Shown here: positions 1 through 11,910 of the stretch, piece by piece
Layout of the letters: every line of letters starts with the position of its first letter
Position numbering within the stretch: position 1 is the first letter of the stretch
From: Xiphydria camelus
Lineage: Eukaryota; Arthropoda; Insecta; Hymenoptera; Xiphydriidae
Assembly: GCA_963678675.1 (NCBI GenBank)
Contig: OY783194.1
Span: 30,172,278 to 30,236,277 of the forward strand
Direction of reading: 5' to 3'
Length of the DNA stretch: 64,000 nt
The notes under the pieces: generated by a model
Told to the model about the DNA's origin: nothing
The model's database searches: none
What the model saw: only the letters and a program-made list of their open reading frames with translations
Position numbers and translations under genes: made by a program

Positions 1-215
1 CGATCGGGAAACCAATCAGCTCGGTGGATCATCGATTTTGTACGGTCAGGACTCCGTGGACGCGGTTCCACTCAGATGAAAAATTGCTTCGTTTGCGCAT
101 CGTTGGTTTCTCGCGCTCGCTCCTCCGGTGTCTCGGCTTCGTCAGATCTTTTTGTTCGTTCTTTGATTTTCCCAGGCGTTGGGACGGGCGCGCGTCGCGA
201 CGGGGGGACACTTTT

Positions 216-449
216 CACGGAAAGAAATAAACGGTAACATTGACAAAGTTCGTGGTAAATTTTGGAACAGGGCCAATTTATTGTTACGATAACTACAATT
301 TCAGTAAAAATTATATGCAATTTTACTGCAGTTAAACTTGTGGAAGTTTCAAACGTTGCTGTAATTTCTGCAAAAATTGAACAGTAAATTGGCCATGTCG
401 CGAAATTTACCACAAAGTTTGTAAATGCTACGATCTATTATTTTTCGTG
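216..449. mobile_element. MITE, family A (CACGGAAAG ends)
   Basis: An AT-rich inverted repeat in CpG-rich surroundings. The left end reads CACGGAAAGAAATAAACGG and the right end is its imperfect reverse complement, ending TTATTTTTCGTG. Inner arm motifs (GTGGTAAATTT near 250 and AAATTTACCAC near 402; TTGTTACGATAACTA near 280) recur in the double copy at 6282-6680, and the outermost ends recur in the 75-bp copy at 55908-55982. It has no coding potential. The flanks are TT on the left and TG on the right, so no clear duplication is seen. Superfamily is unassigned. Confidence 0.75.
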
Positions 450-489
450 TGGTTATCGATCCTCATCCCGTATAGTCGAGAGCTTTCTG

Positions 490-711
490 CACTGAGAAAA
501 AAGTTTTATTCATCGAAATAAACGTGCCTTTGAATAGTCCTAAGAGCACGTTTATTCGATCAGAATGAATATCAATTGGACGTACGCAAATATTATTGAT
601 TTAATTAAATATTATTTCGATCAAATCGATATTCATTCAAATCGAATAAATGTGTTCTCAGGTCTGTCTAAAAACAAGTTTATTTCGACGAAATAAAATT
701 TGTTCTCAGCG
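490..711. mobile_element. MITE, family B (CACTGAG ends, TG flanks)
   Basis: Terminal inverted repeat element starting CACTGAGAAAAAAG and ending TTGTTCTCAGCG. Arms contain GAAATAAACGTGCC on the left and related sequence on the right, and a middle section reads CGATATTCATTC. A closely related copy lies at 29270-29498. The dinucleotide TG flanks both ends (488-489 and 712-713). It is non-coding and 222 bp long. Confidence 0.8.
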
Positions 712-713
712 TG

Positions 714-1530
714 CTAAATTACGATGCGTTCGAAAACTCGTGTTATTTTAACGGGGAACACCCGTCGAATGCGAAGAAATGCAATTTTTAACCGCGCGTG
801 TGCGCTGCAGGTGTCGACGTCCGGGGTCGCGCGATGCAATCTCGCCGAAACGTGTTTTTAATACGTCACAAATTGCGTTTCGCGATCCCATACGCGTCGA
901 TCCTCGCGGAGGGAAACACGCGACGATAACCTGCAGGCGATAAAGGCAATCTCGTGGCCCCGGCGCGTTTTAATTCGTCGCGAATTGCACTTCGGGCCGC
1001 GTTTCGATGCCGACGACGGTCTACGATCGGCGATTTCCCGTGATGGAAGTACCTAGGCGCTTCCATTTTTTTAAACCCCCAACGAATTTCACCCGAAACC
1101 TTACGATTCGGTCGCACCCGAAATACCGCTCGAATATTTTCGGGCTTTGAAAAATGCCGCGTCCAATTTCCCTGATGATGTCCCCCAGGGACGTTCCCAT
1201 CTCCCCCCGTCGCCCTCTGCTCACCGTTCGATATACGTTTCCGTTTGTTTGTGTATGCGATACTCTTTCAACCCCTCGGCGAGCGAACCACCCGTCGAAG
1301 ACAAATAGTGTACGAGATAACTCGGCACTCATTACCGCCGCTCTCGGGAATGATCGACGTGTCCTTCGCCCGGCGTAAATTTAGAAAATTAACGGCTCTT
1401 CGGCTTCGAGGGGACGTTAAATGCGTTTTTCCGTTCGCTCGGAATGGTAATTATTTCGTGGGTTCGAAGAGTGCATTCGAAAATGGGTGATTTTTACTGG
1501 TAGAAGTTATCGCGTTACTGGTTTACTGTG
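714..1530. other. CpG-rich unique sequence, no gene seen
   Basis: Mixed CpG-rich sequence without repeats shared elsewhere in the window. Open frames on both strands (up to about 100 codons) overlap one another and have no recognisable domain. I see nothing functional. Confidence 0.5.
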
Positions 1531-1827
1531 CAATGAGAGCAATAATTGCCAGTGTCAGAAAAATATGCCTTGGATCAAGAACGTGTGATCTTATAAATTT
1601 TTAAGAGAATACAAATTCTTGGTCGAAGGATACATACTCTTGATTCAATAGTAAATATCTACCTTCGTTGCAACAAGAACTTCGTTTAGCGCAAAAAAAA
1701 AAGTTACTCAAGTCTGTCAAATATTTTCTTACTGGAGAAAACCATGGCTTGATCCTGGAATTATATAATACCATATTTTCGATTCAAGACAACCTTTTTT
1801 TGGCACCAGCAATTATTTCTCTCAGTA
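1531..1827. mobile_element. MITE, family C (about 300 bp)
   Basis: Inverted-repeat element. The left end carries AATAATTGCCAGTGTCAG; the right end carries GGCACCAGCAATTATTTC, its near reverse complement, followed by CTCAGTA. A second copy is at 30508-30800, with matching interior blocks (a GATTCAAGA motif, a run of TCAAATATTTTCT and a following AAAACC). Flanks are TG on the left and TA on the right. It is non-coding. Confidence 0.8.
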
Positions 1828-1960
1828 TATAGCCACGCGTTCGGAGGGTAGTTCTTTCATCTGCAATTTCTCGCTGGAAAAATGAAAAGGAGAGAAAAAT
1901 TGGTGCAGCTTTTCTTATTCAAATTTGACATTTCAATGTAGGATACTCAGGGCTAGTTGA

Positions 1961-2110
1961 AAATCGATTATCTTGAAAACGATTAGAGATATCGAGAAAA
2001 AGTTCAAACAAAAGATATTTACCTATATGTATACTATAAAAAAGCTGGTATTAATTTTTCGCATATCTCTATTGTGTTTCGAGATAATCGCGTTTAAAGT
2101 TGAACGAAAA
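1961..2110. repeat. Dispersed foldback repeat, family D
   Basis: Imperfect palindrome with arms ATCGATTATCTTGAAAACG and TTTCGAGATAATCGCG around a short AT-rich loop. Copies occur at 22846-23010 (opposite orientation) and 28206-28365 (same orientation). The similarity to the 22.8-kb copy continues about 20 bp past the arm into a CTGGARCC-like flank. It could be a degenerate MITE, and no clear duplicated target is seen. Confidence 0.65.
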
Positions 2111-3394
2111 CTGGAGCCTTCATCTCACTTTGACCCTACATTCGATATCTACTAATTCTACACGAATTTATATAACGAAATGTTCCCTTAATCTGATACA
2201 ATACAAATTCAACAAGGAGTCTAACTCGCACGCAGACAGGTGACCAAAGTTCGAAGCCATCGACCCTTATTTATGGCGCAAGCTGCCGCCAGTCGTTGTC
2301 ATAACATGCCATTACTCCATTCCACTCCATTACACTTCAGCTAAGTATCACACGCGCGCGTGCACGTAACCGCGCGTGTACTCACGGCGTGACAATGTGA
2401 AATATTCCGCATAGATTATGACTTTACGGCAATCCGCGCATTCGTACCGATGTATCAATGCTACAATTAGCGATACCGTATCGAGCGAATCGTCGCTATT
2501 TCGAGCATCCGATTTCACCTTTCCGCGTCTGTATAATTACAGCCAATCGGGGCGTTATCAAAGTATCCCGCGCCTTTTTATTCAACGATTCATTGAGTTT
2601 CGCGTAAACAAACGCGCGTATACTTACGTCACGCCTCGTGTATACGACCGGGACGTCGAACTTGGGAAGGCGTATCGGTTAATTGACCGGTTTACGAACT
2701 CGTTTCCCGCGTCGCAATTACCCGCTGCAGCGCCGACGCCGCGGTGCAATTATACGCTCCCAAGGTGCAATTGCGCCGCGCTATCAACACTTCTTTCCAT
2801 CCCGTTCGCGATTCTCCTCGACGCGAACCAGCTTATATGACCGTCTCCGCACTCGGATTAATCAAGGGGTAGAGCGTGTCCCTCGCGTCGCGAAATTTCC
2901 CGAACGAGTTTAACCGCGCGTACCCCGCGCCGCACATTCGCCGTGTGAAACTGTGGTCCCCCGTGAACGGTGCGCGCGAGATATACGCCGCGGTACATCC
3001 GGGAATGTCCCGGCGTCTCCGCTAGCGGTCCAGGAATTGCGTCACATTAAACTCGGCCGCGAACTTGGCGCATCGGACTCGAGACGAACAATGAGCTGAC
3101 AAATATCTTAGTCCATCGCAGAGCCCAGCGGGGACCTCGACGACTTAAGCCGGACATCAGTTACACCCTGCCTGCGCCGCGAGGGGTATTGCTTACTCTC
3201 GTGGGGCGAGAGAGAAGCCCGCGCGGTGACCGGGGGTCGCGTTTAGTTCGCGTGAGGGTGGATACGGTGCTCGAGGAAACTATTAAGCAGGCAGGTTATT
3301 CTTGGGACGAAGGCAGTGATTTGTCAGTGGGAGATCCTCGCGGATGCTGCGTCTCTGTTTTTGTTTATGAAGATGCGTTCGAAGATGCACTTTT
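2111..3394. other. CpG-rich unique sequence, no gene seen
   Basis: Repeat-poor CpG-rich DNA. The 140-codon frame at 2418-2840 has no recognisable domain and is overlapped by another frame at 2683-2913, so I do not call it a gene. A TTTATGGC-type motif near 2270 is a possible homeodomain site but proves nothing alone. Confidence 0.45.
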
Positions 3395-3570
3395 CGCTGA
3401 GAAGATTAATTAGGTTAAAATGCCGAAACGCATCTAGTTAAACGCGTTTAGTTATTCTAATTGAAATACTGGCCAGTGGAACTAAATATTTGGTGATTTT
3501 AACAAAATGCTTAGTTATTCTGACCAAAAAGTGGTCAGCTTAACCAAAGAGATGGAGGAATAAATTTCAC
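3395..3570. mobile_element. MITE, family E, 3'-truncated copy
   Basis: Begins CGCTGAGAAGATTAATTAGG and continues with repeated 'TTAGTTATTCTRA' and 'ACCAAA' blocks that match the complete copies at 13371-13609 (reverse orientation) and 49165-49428 (same orientation). The match stops near 3570 at AAATTTCAC, before the right terminus seen in the other copies, so about a quarter of the element is missing. Confidence 0.7.
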
Positions 3571-4711
3571 TGAGGAATAATTTGTACTATATAAATAGTG
3601 AAAGATTTATAACCGTCTGAATTACAATGTCTGGTTTTCATAAACATTTTATAGTAAGATTCACAAAAAAGGATATAGTGAAAATATTCTTCCTCATTAA
3701 TATGCTGAAAGTAACAAAGATTTGTGTTAAATCGATGACTGGATAGTGATTTTTTTTGCTTACGAATAGTGTAATTTATAATCCAGTACGTCGTTTGTAA
3801 ACTATACAATAAATTTAAGGCTACAAGGTTGCCTTCCAATATAGCTAACATATCGTTGACTCTGCTATATCTTTTTTTTTTTGGCGCACAAAGTCCTACC
3901 CGTTCGTATTACACTTAACAGCGAAGAAGCCCAGATATTTAACCCTCCCATTAAGATCTGGCGACTCCTCCACGGATACTCCACACATTCACCCGCCGAT
4001 AAATGGCGCGATCCCTTCGGATATCCCGTGAATCGCGTAACGGCATTCATAAACAGCAATATCTGTCGGTTGTCGAACGAAACGCCAGTCTCGTAACGAG
4101 CCATCAGCGAGCTCGACCACATGGGGCTCTCGATAATCCCCAGAAGGGTTACCCCGACCCCCGAATGATTTGCGAAAATGTAAATCCAGGCCTCTCCCGA
4201 ACGGAAAACCCGCCGTGCGAGGGGATGCTCGATTCCCTCGCCCTCCCCCTTCGCGCCGTATCTCCGTCCTCCCGCTCTTCGTCTTCCTCGCGGCTCCTAA
4301 TGATTTTTGGACGTCGCGACTTCCGAGCGGGAACGTCGAACCTTAAGCCGACCGACGCGATGTTAATTAGAGCGGCGTCTCTCCAGGCGGGCGCACTTAG
4401 CCCCGCGAGAGACTTAGCGACTCGACTCGATTTCGAGGTTTCGCCCTGGGTTTGAATTAGGGGCGCGCCCGCGTGGCATGGCAAATCCCGCAGGAAGTTA
4501 GCGCGGATTACCGCGGGCATCCATCACGCGTTTCTTTTCCCGGTCGCAGGCGCGGTGTAAGACGTGGAGTTCCATGGATTCCTGAGGGTTGCAGGTCGTA
4601 TTGTTCGTGAATCTTCGATCGGATTAGGGTGGGCGGGGGTTGGTTTCTCGAGATGTCGAGGTAAACAACTGGTCGGAAAATGCCAATGTAATACGACCCG
4701 TGGATGCTTCG
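3571..4711. other. Gene-free stretch: AT-rich then CpG-rich
   Basis: From 3571 to about 3880 the DNA is AT-rich and resembles nothing else here. From about 3880 to 4711 it is CpG-rich with overlapping open frames on both strands (3865-4122, 4003-4455, 4149-4520) and no recognised product. Confidence 0.4.
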
Positions 4712-4715
4712 TTAA

Positions 4716-4987
4716 CCCTCTGTGGTTACCAAGGGTCCACTTGACCCACGCTTCAATTTTAAAGCTGACTGTATTTCTTTTTTTTTACAATCATAACTCG
4801 TCAGAATATAACTGCAATCGCAGTGAAGTTTTTTCGGTAAAAATGTTTGCAATCCCAGCAAATATTTTTACTATTATTGGACATGCCTCTTGTTGCCACA
4901 GATATTATTTTCGTCACGACAGCAAAAAGTTCTTAGCAAAACCCAGTTTTGCTAAGACTGTAAAATCATTTTTTTCCGTGCGAAGGG
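4716..4987. mobile_element. piggyBac-like MITE with TTAA target duplication
   Basis: The tetranucleotide TTAA at 4712-4715 is directly followed by CCCTCTGTGGTTAC, and the other end reads CCGTGCGAAGGG followed by TTAA at 4988-4991. The 5'-CCCT/AGGG-3' termini and TTAA duplication are hallmarks of the piggyBac superfamily. The 272-bp interior is AT-rich and lacks a transposase. A 160-codon open frame across it (4564-5046) starts outside the element and runs through it, so it is spurious. Confidence 0.8.
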
Positions 4988-4991
4988 TTAA

Positions 4992-6281
4992 ATCCAAATC
5001 GATTTTTTTTTTCTCGCAAATAATCATCAAATATATCTTCGGGTAAAGAATATCGCGTCAACTCTCCGAGCGAGAACGTTTTCATCGCCGTGTGTGACAG
5101 CAGGGTCTGCGACTCTCTCTCTCTCTGCATGTCGATTTTTTATAGCCTCACATAATCGACGAGAACATAACGATCGAGTCCGATCCGTCTCGGATGACGA
5201 TCCCGTTTCGACTCGCGGCGGTTGATCTCCTTTTAAAAGGGCATTAGACTACGGGCTCGACGATTACAGGGGCGTGATTTCAGAATAATATCTCATAATT
5301 AAAGCGAAGCCCGTAGCGGACGAGTATCAGTCAGACTTAACGGAGTGATCCGTCAACCGTGTAGATGAGCGGAAGGGCGGGTGGGGGGGGGGGGGATTCG
5401 GAAAATCTCAACCCTTTTACACGGTCACGTGACCTGACAGCCAAGCCGCCTCGCAGGGCGGCACGTGACCCCGCAGCTTGTGTTTTAGCTACGCGTGTCA
5501 AATCCCAAAACGGAGGTTCGAGCATTTTTTTGGTACCACCATCTTCGCACACGGCTCGACGTGTGGGACGCGAAGGGCTTGGTGGATACGGGGCGGGGGA
5601 GCGAGAAACCGGGGGATGGCTGTCGAGTGAAATTAATGTCGCGGACTCCTTTCGCATGGAAATCGGGGAAAGGTGGGTCGGCTTCGATTAATCGCGACTG
5701 CGCGCGCCGGACAATGCGCCGTACGTCCGAGAGCGAGGTTTACGATCGCACGGGGGGGAGGGTGGAGCGCCCGAGTGCGGTGCAATACAACGTGCGGTGA
5801 AAGAAAGGAAGAGAGACGTGAAGTGGAGAGAGTCGACCGCTAATTCCTTTTTCGACCTTTTCCGTCGTCTCGCGCGGGTGACGTCACGCGAGGGTCAGTC
5901 GGGTTCGGAATCGCGGAAGACCGGCACGTTAATGTCCTCGTAAAAGTTCACGACAATGTCCCCTACGGCACGTTTTCCACTGGTCGCGACCCCCTCTTCG
6001 CTCGCTCCGCAGTGGCCGCGCGATTCTACTCTTTCTCCCTCGGACGGAAAGTACCCTCCGCCTGTCGAATTATCGGCGAATTAATTTCCCTTCGCGTCGT
6101 GGACTTCCTTTCTCTTCGCGTCTTCTTGCAGTTACGCGGGGGCCGGGTCGTTCCATCTCGTTGTTCCGTCCCGGAGGAGAGGGCCGCGCTCTCTGTGCGA
6201 TTGAATTCGTTTCCTCTTGGCGTCCGAGAAAGAGCGTTATAACTTTTCCACGAGTTCTAACGCCGGTGTACCTGCAGTTCA
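4992..6281. other. CpG-rich unique sequence, no gene seen
   Basis: No repeat shared with the rest of the window apart from simple runs: a short CT repeat near 5112-5125 and the G run at 5383-5395. The palindrome TGACGTCA (a CRE consensus) occurs at 5879-5886. Open frames overlap on both strands and give arginine-rich, uninformative translations. Confidence 0.4.
5383..5395 (+). repeat. 13-bp poly-G run
   Basis: Thirteen consecutive G bases. It is a plain homopolymer that would be prone to slippage and assembly error. Confidence 0.9.
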
Positions 6282-6680
6282 CACGGGAAGAAATAAATTG
6301 TAACATCTCTCTACGAAGTTTGTGGTAAAATGCGGAACAAGACCAATATTATCGTTACGATAACTATAATTTTAGTAAAAATTACAGCAAACGCTTGCAA
6401 CTTCTACGAGTTTTACTATAATTTTTACTAAAATTGTATTATATTATAATTATCATAACAAGAAATTAGCGTTGTCCCGAAATTTGCCACAAATTTTGTT
6501 TTCCGTGCAATTTATCGTTACGATAACTACTATTTTAGTAAAAATTACAGCAAAGCTTGCAGCTCCTGCAAGTTTTACTATAATTTGTACTAAAACTGTG
6601 ATTATCGTAACAATAAATTTGTCTTGTTCCGAAATTTACCACAAATCTTGTAAATGCCATGCCATTTATTGTTTTCCATG
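6282..6680. mobile_element. MITE, family A, double-length copy
   Basis: Starts CACGGGAAGAAATAAATTG and ends TTTATTGTTTTCCATG. The internal arm AACAAGACCAATATTATCG recurs twice, and an internal TTTTCCGTGCAATTTATCG at about 6499-6517 looks like the junction of two family A units. The body therefore reads as unit-unit, each with a TTTTAGTAAAAATTACAGC hairpin arm and its complement. No clear target duplication is seen. Confidence 0.75.
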
Positions 6681-6682
6681 TG

Positions 6683-9600
6683 ATGCGACAGTACGGGACA
6701 TCGAACTCCTTTCTCCCAAAAATCGACAACAACTCGACGAAATATTTACAACGCGTGCCGAGATGTCGCCTCCAAATTAGCCATTTTCGAACTCTATCAA
6801 TTAGCGCCGAAGGCAAGACGCCGCCATGACGTCGCGCGGGATCCGAAGCCCCGATAATTGGACGCCGGCCGCTTAGCATATTTCTGGTTCTAATCGCAGA
6901 CACCAGCCGGTAAGTAAGGGCGGTTTGAAATCTCAGCCCCGAGCGCGCGCGCGCTGTCGTTGTACCCGAGATAGAGCTTAGGGTGAGACCAATCTGCTTA
7001 CAACCCCCTTAGCCTGAATAATTAACCGGGGAGTGGTTCGCGGCGGCGGGGGGGAAAGGGGAACTCGCGACTTTTTGCCCGTGTCATTTATTACGAAACC
7101 ACCTTGTTCGTTAACTTCGAATTTGAATCTGAATGGGGTGTCGGGATGAGATCCGTAGAGGTGGGGAGCGAGAGAGGGGCGGCGAGGAGGAAAAAAGGCG
7201 AGCGACAAGCGAAACAGGTACGTGATTGATCGTCCGGAATTTGTCATACCTTGAGCAAATACGCGGAGACGAGTCGATGTGTGTTTTCCTCCCTGTTTTT
7301 TTTTCCGTTCTTCTCCTCACGTCGTCAACCGCCGCGACGTTCCTCGACGCGACGCGCTGCAGGTAACGCATGGCGCGCATGGGTTTCAAGGGCGTTAATT
7401 CCCCGTCGTTAGTCACGCGGCTAGAAAAAAAACGGAGGGATGACGGAGGAAAAAAAAAAAATAGAAACTAACCCCGACAACCACGCGCGGGAATCCGTGG
7501 AAAAATTTATTAGCATATACGATGGATTCGCATAAAAGTGGTATTTGCATACAGGCCGGTTCATTTGCCTAAGCCGCAAATTCGAACCGTTGGATCCGTC
7601 ACACCGATTCCAACCACCCGGGGATTAATGGCGATTTTGAATATTTAATTAACGCCGCGGTGAGGTGGCGTCGCTCTTTTGAGGTCGAGAACGAGCGATT
7701 TTTGGAGGGTCCTCGTTATCGGCGCTCGCTGCCCCCTCTCCACCCCCGTTTCAGACCCACCCCTCGACGCGTTGTCCCTCGCGCGCGCGAGTCGCCGGGA
7801 ATTGCAATTAATATAGCGACGCCGGCGAGCGCCGCGAACGTCGCTTCCAAGGGCGCGGGGAGGAGGGTGAAATCGCGGACACGGGGTGTGGGAAGCGTCA
7901 ATCTTCGCGCGCGCGGCGCGGTGCGTCGGATTAAAATTGTCAATTGGAATTCATTTAATCTTCGCGGTATTAATTAATAAGGGAGGACCTTTGGAGATAA
8001 GGATCTACCGTGCGACGCTCGCGCGTCGCCGAGGGTTCGGCGCGTTTTTCATAACGTTATTTTCTCTCGGCGACTCTTGCTCGCCTTTCGCGACCCTCAG
8101 TGTCACTCCTCGTCGGCGGCGTACCAGTCTTTTCAAAAGTCGCGCTTCGAGATTTATGACGAATTGCGTTCGCGGAAATCGCGTTATTTCGTGGAAAATA
8201 AATGTGGTGTGATTTTTTGCGAAATAATTTTTTCCGATAAAATTCATGGGGTCCATATATAAGGGAGAAGTAACTTTTGCTCTCGGCGACCTCGAATCAT
8301 TCACGCTTTGGATGAAGCGTACACGGTGACTGAATAAGTACAATCGCTTTTAGACCATACTGTATAAAGCCTACGGGCCGGGAGGAAGGGTTAGGGAAGA
8401 TCATTATCAGAGGCTTAACCACGCGAGAATTTTTAATCAGAGGGTGCGCACCCCTCCGGGTAATACCGTTGGTGCCGATAAACGGACAACAATTGTCTCG
8501 ACGTTGTATTTAATTTGAGGATTTGTCGGCGAGCCGAAGCGGGCGATACTTTCGCCGCGACGCTCGCGGAGTGGTAGGTGCTACCCCGGAGGGATTACGC
8601 TCGGTGCACCGGCCAGTCATCGAAACCATTTTGCGTCGTTAAAAGTACCCGCTGTCGGTTATTGGTTTCTTCGCGTTAAATCGTCAGTGAAAATTATTCG
8701 GGAGAAATGTACTCGAATTTCGCGATGATATTTGGAAATAGTTTTGGAAATATTTTTTGAAAAATCGTCCGAGTTATTTCTGACGAATTAACTTTCATTC
8801 TTTGTTAACGCTGAAGAGAAAAACGACGTACATATCGGTTATCGAATTCAGTTTGTGTCGTAAAAGTATTCGCTGTCGATTGTCAGGTGGTCCTGTCGAG
8901 CCTTCGCGATAAAATTGGTAAAATATTCGAACAATGATTTTTTCGAGAAACGTATCACACCAAATTAATTCCCGCATTTTTAAATGGCAATCAGTCGCTT
9001 AATCCCTTTCCTCCAGTCGACGTGTCGAGGAAGTTTCCACTTATCCGCTCGAATTTCCTTTCTCTCCCGACGCGTCAACCCTCCACACCTTCCGACACAC
9101 GCGTCGACACACCGTCCGGCCGTCACCGCCCCGCGCTGACCCTCGAAAGCACTAAACTAAACGAACCGTGGCTCTCGGGGTTAGCTCCCGGGACTTCTGA
9201 TTAGCATCATCTTAAAGTCGTATATACCTCACAAGTGTCCGGTCCCTCTGCATTCGTATGCAAAACTGACCAGATTGTGACCGCCGTCGACATTTGCATA
9301 ACGTTAGATTGACCGTGATTTCATTTGCGAAGGGTTCGGATCGAGATCGAGATGCTGCGAAGGCGTCCCTTTACGTATTTTCACCCGGGACGCGGCGCCC
9401 GCGTTAAATCTAGGGTTACGGGGGTTGTTACGCATTTAAGTACTCCGGGACGAGGGTGAAAATTACCTGCGGCGCGACATCCGATATGCTTTTATATCCG
9501 TGACTTAGAAAATTGATAAGTACCAAGGAAACTTTAGAATGGAGTTCGAAGATGAGTAGAAGTCAACGAAAAGAAATGCTAATTAGCATCGAATTTCTCT

Positions 9601-10853
9601 TCAGTTTATTGACCCACGTCGAAATAAGAGACGATGAACCAATTATTTCATACGACAAAATGTGCCAATGTGTGACGTGCCTCTTCTCCGCGTTAATTTT
9701 TCCAATCTGACTTTTTACCCCGCACGAATCATATAATATATTATACAATTAAATGACGATTAGAAATATCGACGATCGTCACGACGAACGATAATATTTT
9801 TACAGCGAATAACGATTCATCGAGATCCAAGAGTCCGGACGACACTTTTCCCACCGACGACAGGAAAGCTCGACGTTCCGTACACATGTTCACCCTCCGA
9901 CAATCGTCCGCCGCACGTATGCGATCAAATAGTTGCGCTAATACGCTTATTCGCGGAGCCGTGAAACACGGCATTACTGGATATGCTCTGATCCCTGATA
10001 GTAACAAATGATAGGAAGCTAATGGTTCGGGAGGTTTCACGGTCGTATCGCGACGGTGACTCGGGTCCTACGTGTGTCTTTTGATTGATTGTTTTTGTCA
10101 CTTAGCCGCGCGCGCCGCGAAGGCTTTCACGATCGTACCTTTTAATTACAAGCTTAATTATCTTTCGCATTTAATGGATCGTGGATTCATTCGGGTTATC
10201 CGTGAGACGGGGGAGGGGGGGGTTCGAATTTAAAGTCGTATTCCCTGGGGATGCCCACGTCCGTGCCTATCAAGGGCGTATATGTTTCGTACGAACATAT
10301 ACATAACGGTTTATATACATCGCGCGTACGTGTGTATCTCTGTACACTCTCCCGTCGGGCAGGATACGGGTTACCAAGGCCCCCATAATGACCGCTGCAA
10401 TCCTGCCCCACACAATCCCATAATTAAATCCGTTAATCAAGGCTTACGGCTCGGACTGACCCTATCAACTTGGTTTATTGTGATCAGTGTAATCTATGCT
10501 AAATTAAGACGGACCGTGGCTTTGAAAACGACCGCCATGTTTATGCGAGGACCGCGAATTGCTCCTGAAATAAGACGCCGATTCGTTGGAAGCTATATTT
10601 CTTAGAGCAGTTCTTTATGGAAGATAATTCAGCTCCATCTCCTATTGGGATTAATAACAGTAGCGCAAGACAGTACATATATCATTTGAGATCATACCGT
10701 AATTGAGTCATTGACTGAAATAACGGTTTGAGTCAATCTTTAATTAGCCCTTGGCTAAAATTGTACAACAAGTTCCCGAAAGCTAACAGAAAGTTGTAAT
10801 AAAATATAATATTTTTACTTTCTTAACACCATTTTCTGCGTATCGTTGATCCA
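6683..10853. other. Long repeat-poor CpG-rich block
   Basis: More than 4 kb without any family found elsewhere in the window. Sections near 7500-7650, 9180-9330 and 10120-10520 mix GC-rich sequence with homeodomain- and POU-like words (TTTGCAT, TTAATTA, ATTTGCATA, TTAATGG). That is the texture of insect enhancer DNA, but I cannot test conservation. No open frame gives a recognisable protein. Confidence 0.35.
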
Positions 10854-11141
10854 CGCTGTTAAAAGTTTCCTTAATTTTTAAGACACAATAATACACGCTA
10901 TTTTAAATTTACGAAATTATACTCTCAATTTTAAGTAACGCATATTTATCATAAATCTAAATAATGAATTCATAATATTTCGATCGTTTCTTCATTTTGA
11001 AACACAATGTTACAGAAATCCATGATCCATGTGACGCTTTTCTGATAATCAAGGAAAGATCATACGTTATTCGAGACGTATTTACGTTTGACAAAAACTG
11101 CAGTACTATCCTGAAGTTTAAGATAAATATTTTCAACAGTG
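10854..11141. mobile_element. MITE, family F (CACTGTT ends)
   Basis: Left end CGCTGTTAAAAG and right end TTTTCAACAGTG are inverted repeats. The interior contains TTTACGAAATTATACTCTC and AAGTTTAAGATAAATATTT, which match the copy at 25396-25671 in opposite orientation. Flanks are CA on the left and TA on the right. It is about 288 bp and non-coding. Frames crossing it are continuations of outside sequence. Confidence 0.75.
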
Positions 11142-11723
11142 TATCGTGTGTCGACCCAATCGTTTTTATTTCCACGTACATTTCGAGTCGCTCGCGTTCT
11201 CGAGTACCAAAACCGGTGACAGAGTGACTCGGCTGCATAGCGCGGGTCCTCGACCGTGCGCCGCGTCGGTTCCGAAACGAACGAGTCGAGTAGAACGGAA
11301 TACGGAACGTGGTTCAAGTGTAATTGGCACTGAAGAGCACTCGTCTTGGTTCATTAGAGAAAATATCTTCCCCATTGTCGAGGGCTTACGTAGCCTCCGC
11401 TCTGCAGGGACGAAATTATTTTTGTTTCGAGTGGATACGGTCACTCGATGCCCCTCCGCCTTCCGTATTGTGGAACGTGGAAACGTGGAAAAGCTCGCGA
11501 CAGTCTAATCTTCTGAAGTATCGGAGAGAATGGACCTTGATTCGAGTGATGGCGGCTGGGGAATCGACCCGTGCTCGTTTCCCTCGCTTATTTACCTGGA
11601 ATGTCATATTTCGCGTGTGTTTAGGTTCCACGTCGTTTCTTCTTATTTACAATTCGCTCGTGACTCGTTCAAATTTTTACTCGATGATACCTGCTCTATA
11701 AAGGAAATAGTCAAATTCCCATA
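11142..11723. other. Unique sequence, no gene seen
   Basis: Five overlapping open frames of 70 to 125 codons on both strands, none with a recognisable domain. No repeat is shared with the rest of the window. Confidence 0.4.
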
Positions 11724-11910
11724 CCGAGGAAACAGTTTATTAATAGTTAATAAATATATATTTGAAGGTTATGGTTAAGACATTATTCATCGGGCCAAGC
11801 AATATTTGTTAACTGTTGCTGTCTTCTTGTTCGAATGAAATAAGCCTTTAAATTATTATTAATATAAACTTACTCAGTCTAACGAAATATTTTTTTCGCC
11901 ATAATCAACA
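11724..11910. mobile_element. MITE, family G, interrupted copy
   Basis: Starts after TA at 11722-11723 with CCGAGGAAACAG, then TTTATTAATAGTTAATA, matching the intact copy at 31403-31522 (TTTATTTATAGTTAATA). Near 11890 it again matches it at TTTTTTTCGCCATAATCA. The match breaks where family H begins (about 11911). The lost right end is not clearly visible beyond H. Confidence 0.55.

Noticed and set aside
5879..5886. Four TGACGTCA palindromes in the window (5879, 33618, 39481, 42228) as a regulatory network
   Set aside because: Four occurrences of an 8-bp word in 64 kb is only slightly above chance, and two lie in transposon DNA.
7575..7595. AAATTCGAACC as a reverse-strand tRNA B box
   Set aside because: The arms do not fold into a cloverleaf and no A box is present.
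10210..10235. GGTTCGAATTT near 10220 as a tRNA B box
   Set aside because: No matching A box, acceptor stem or anticodon loop can be placed around it.
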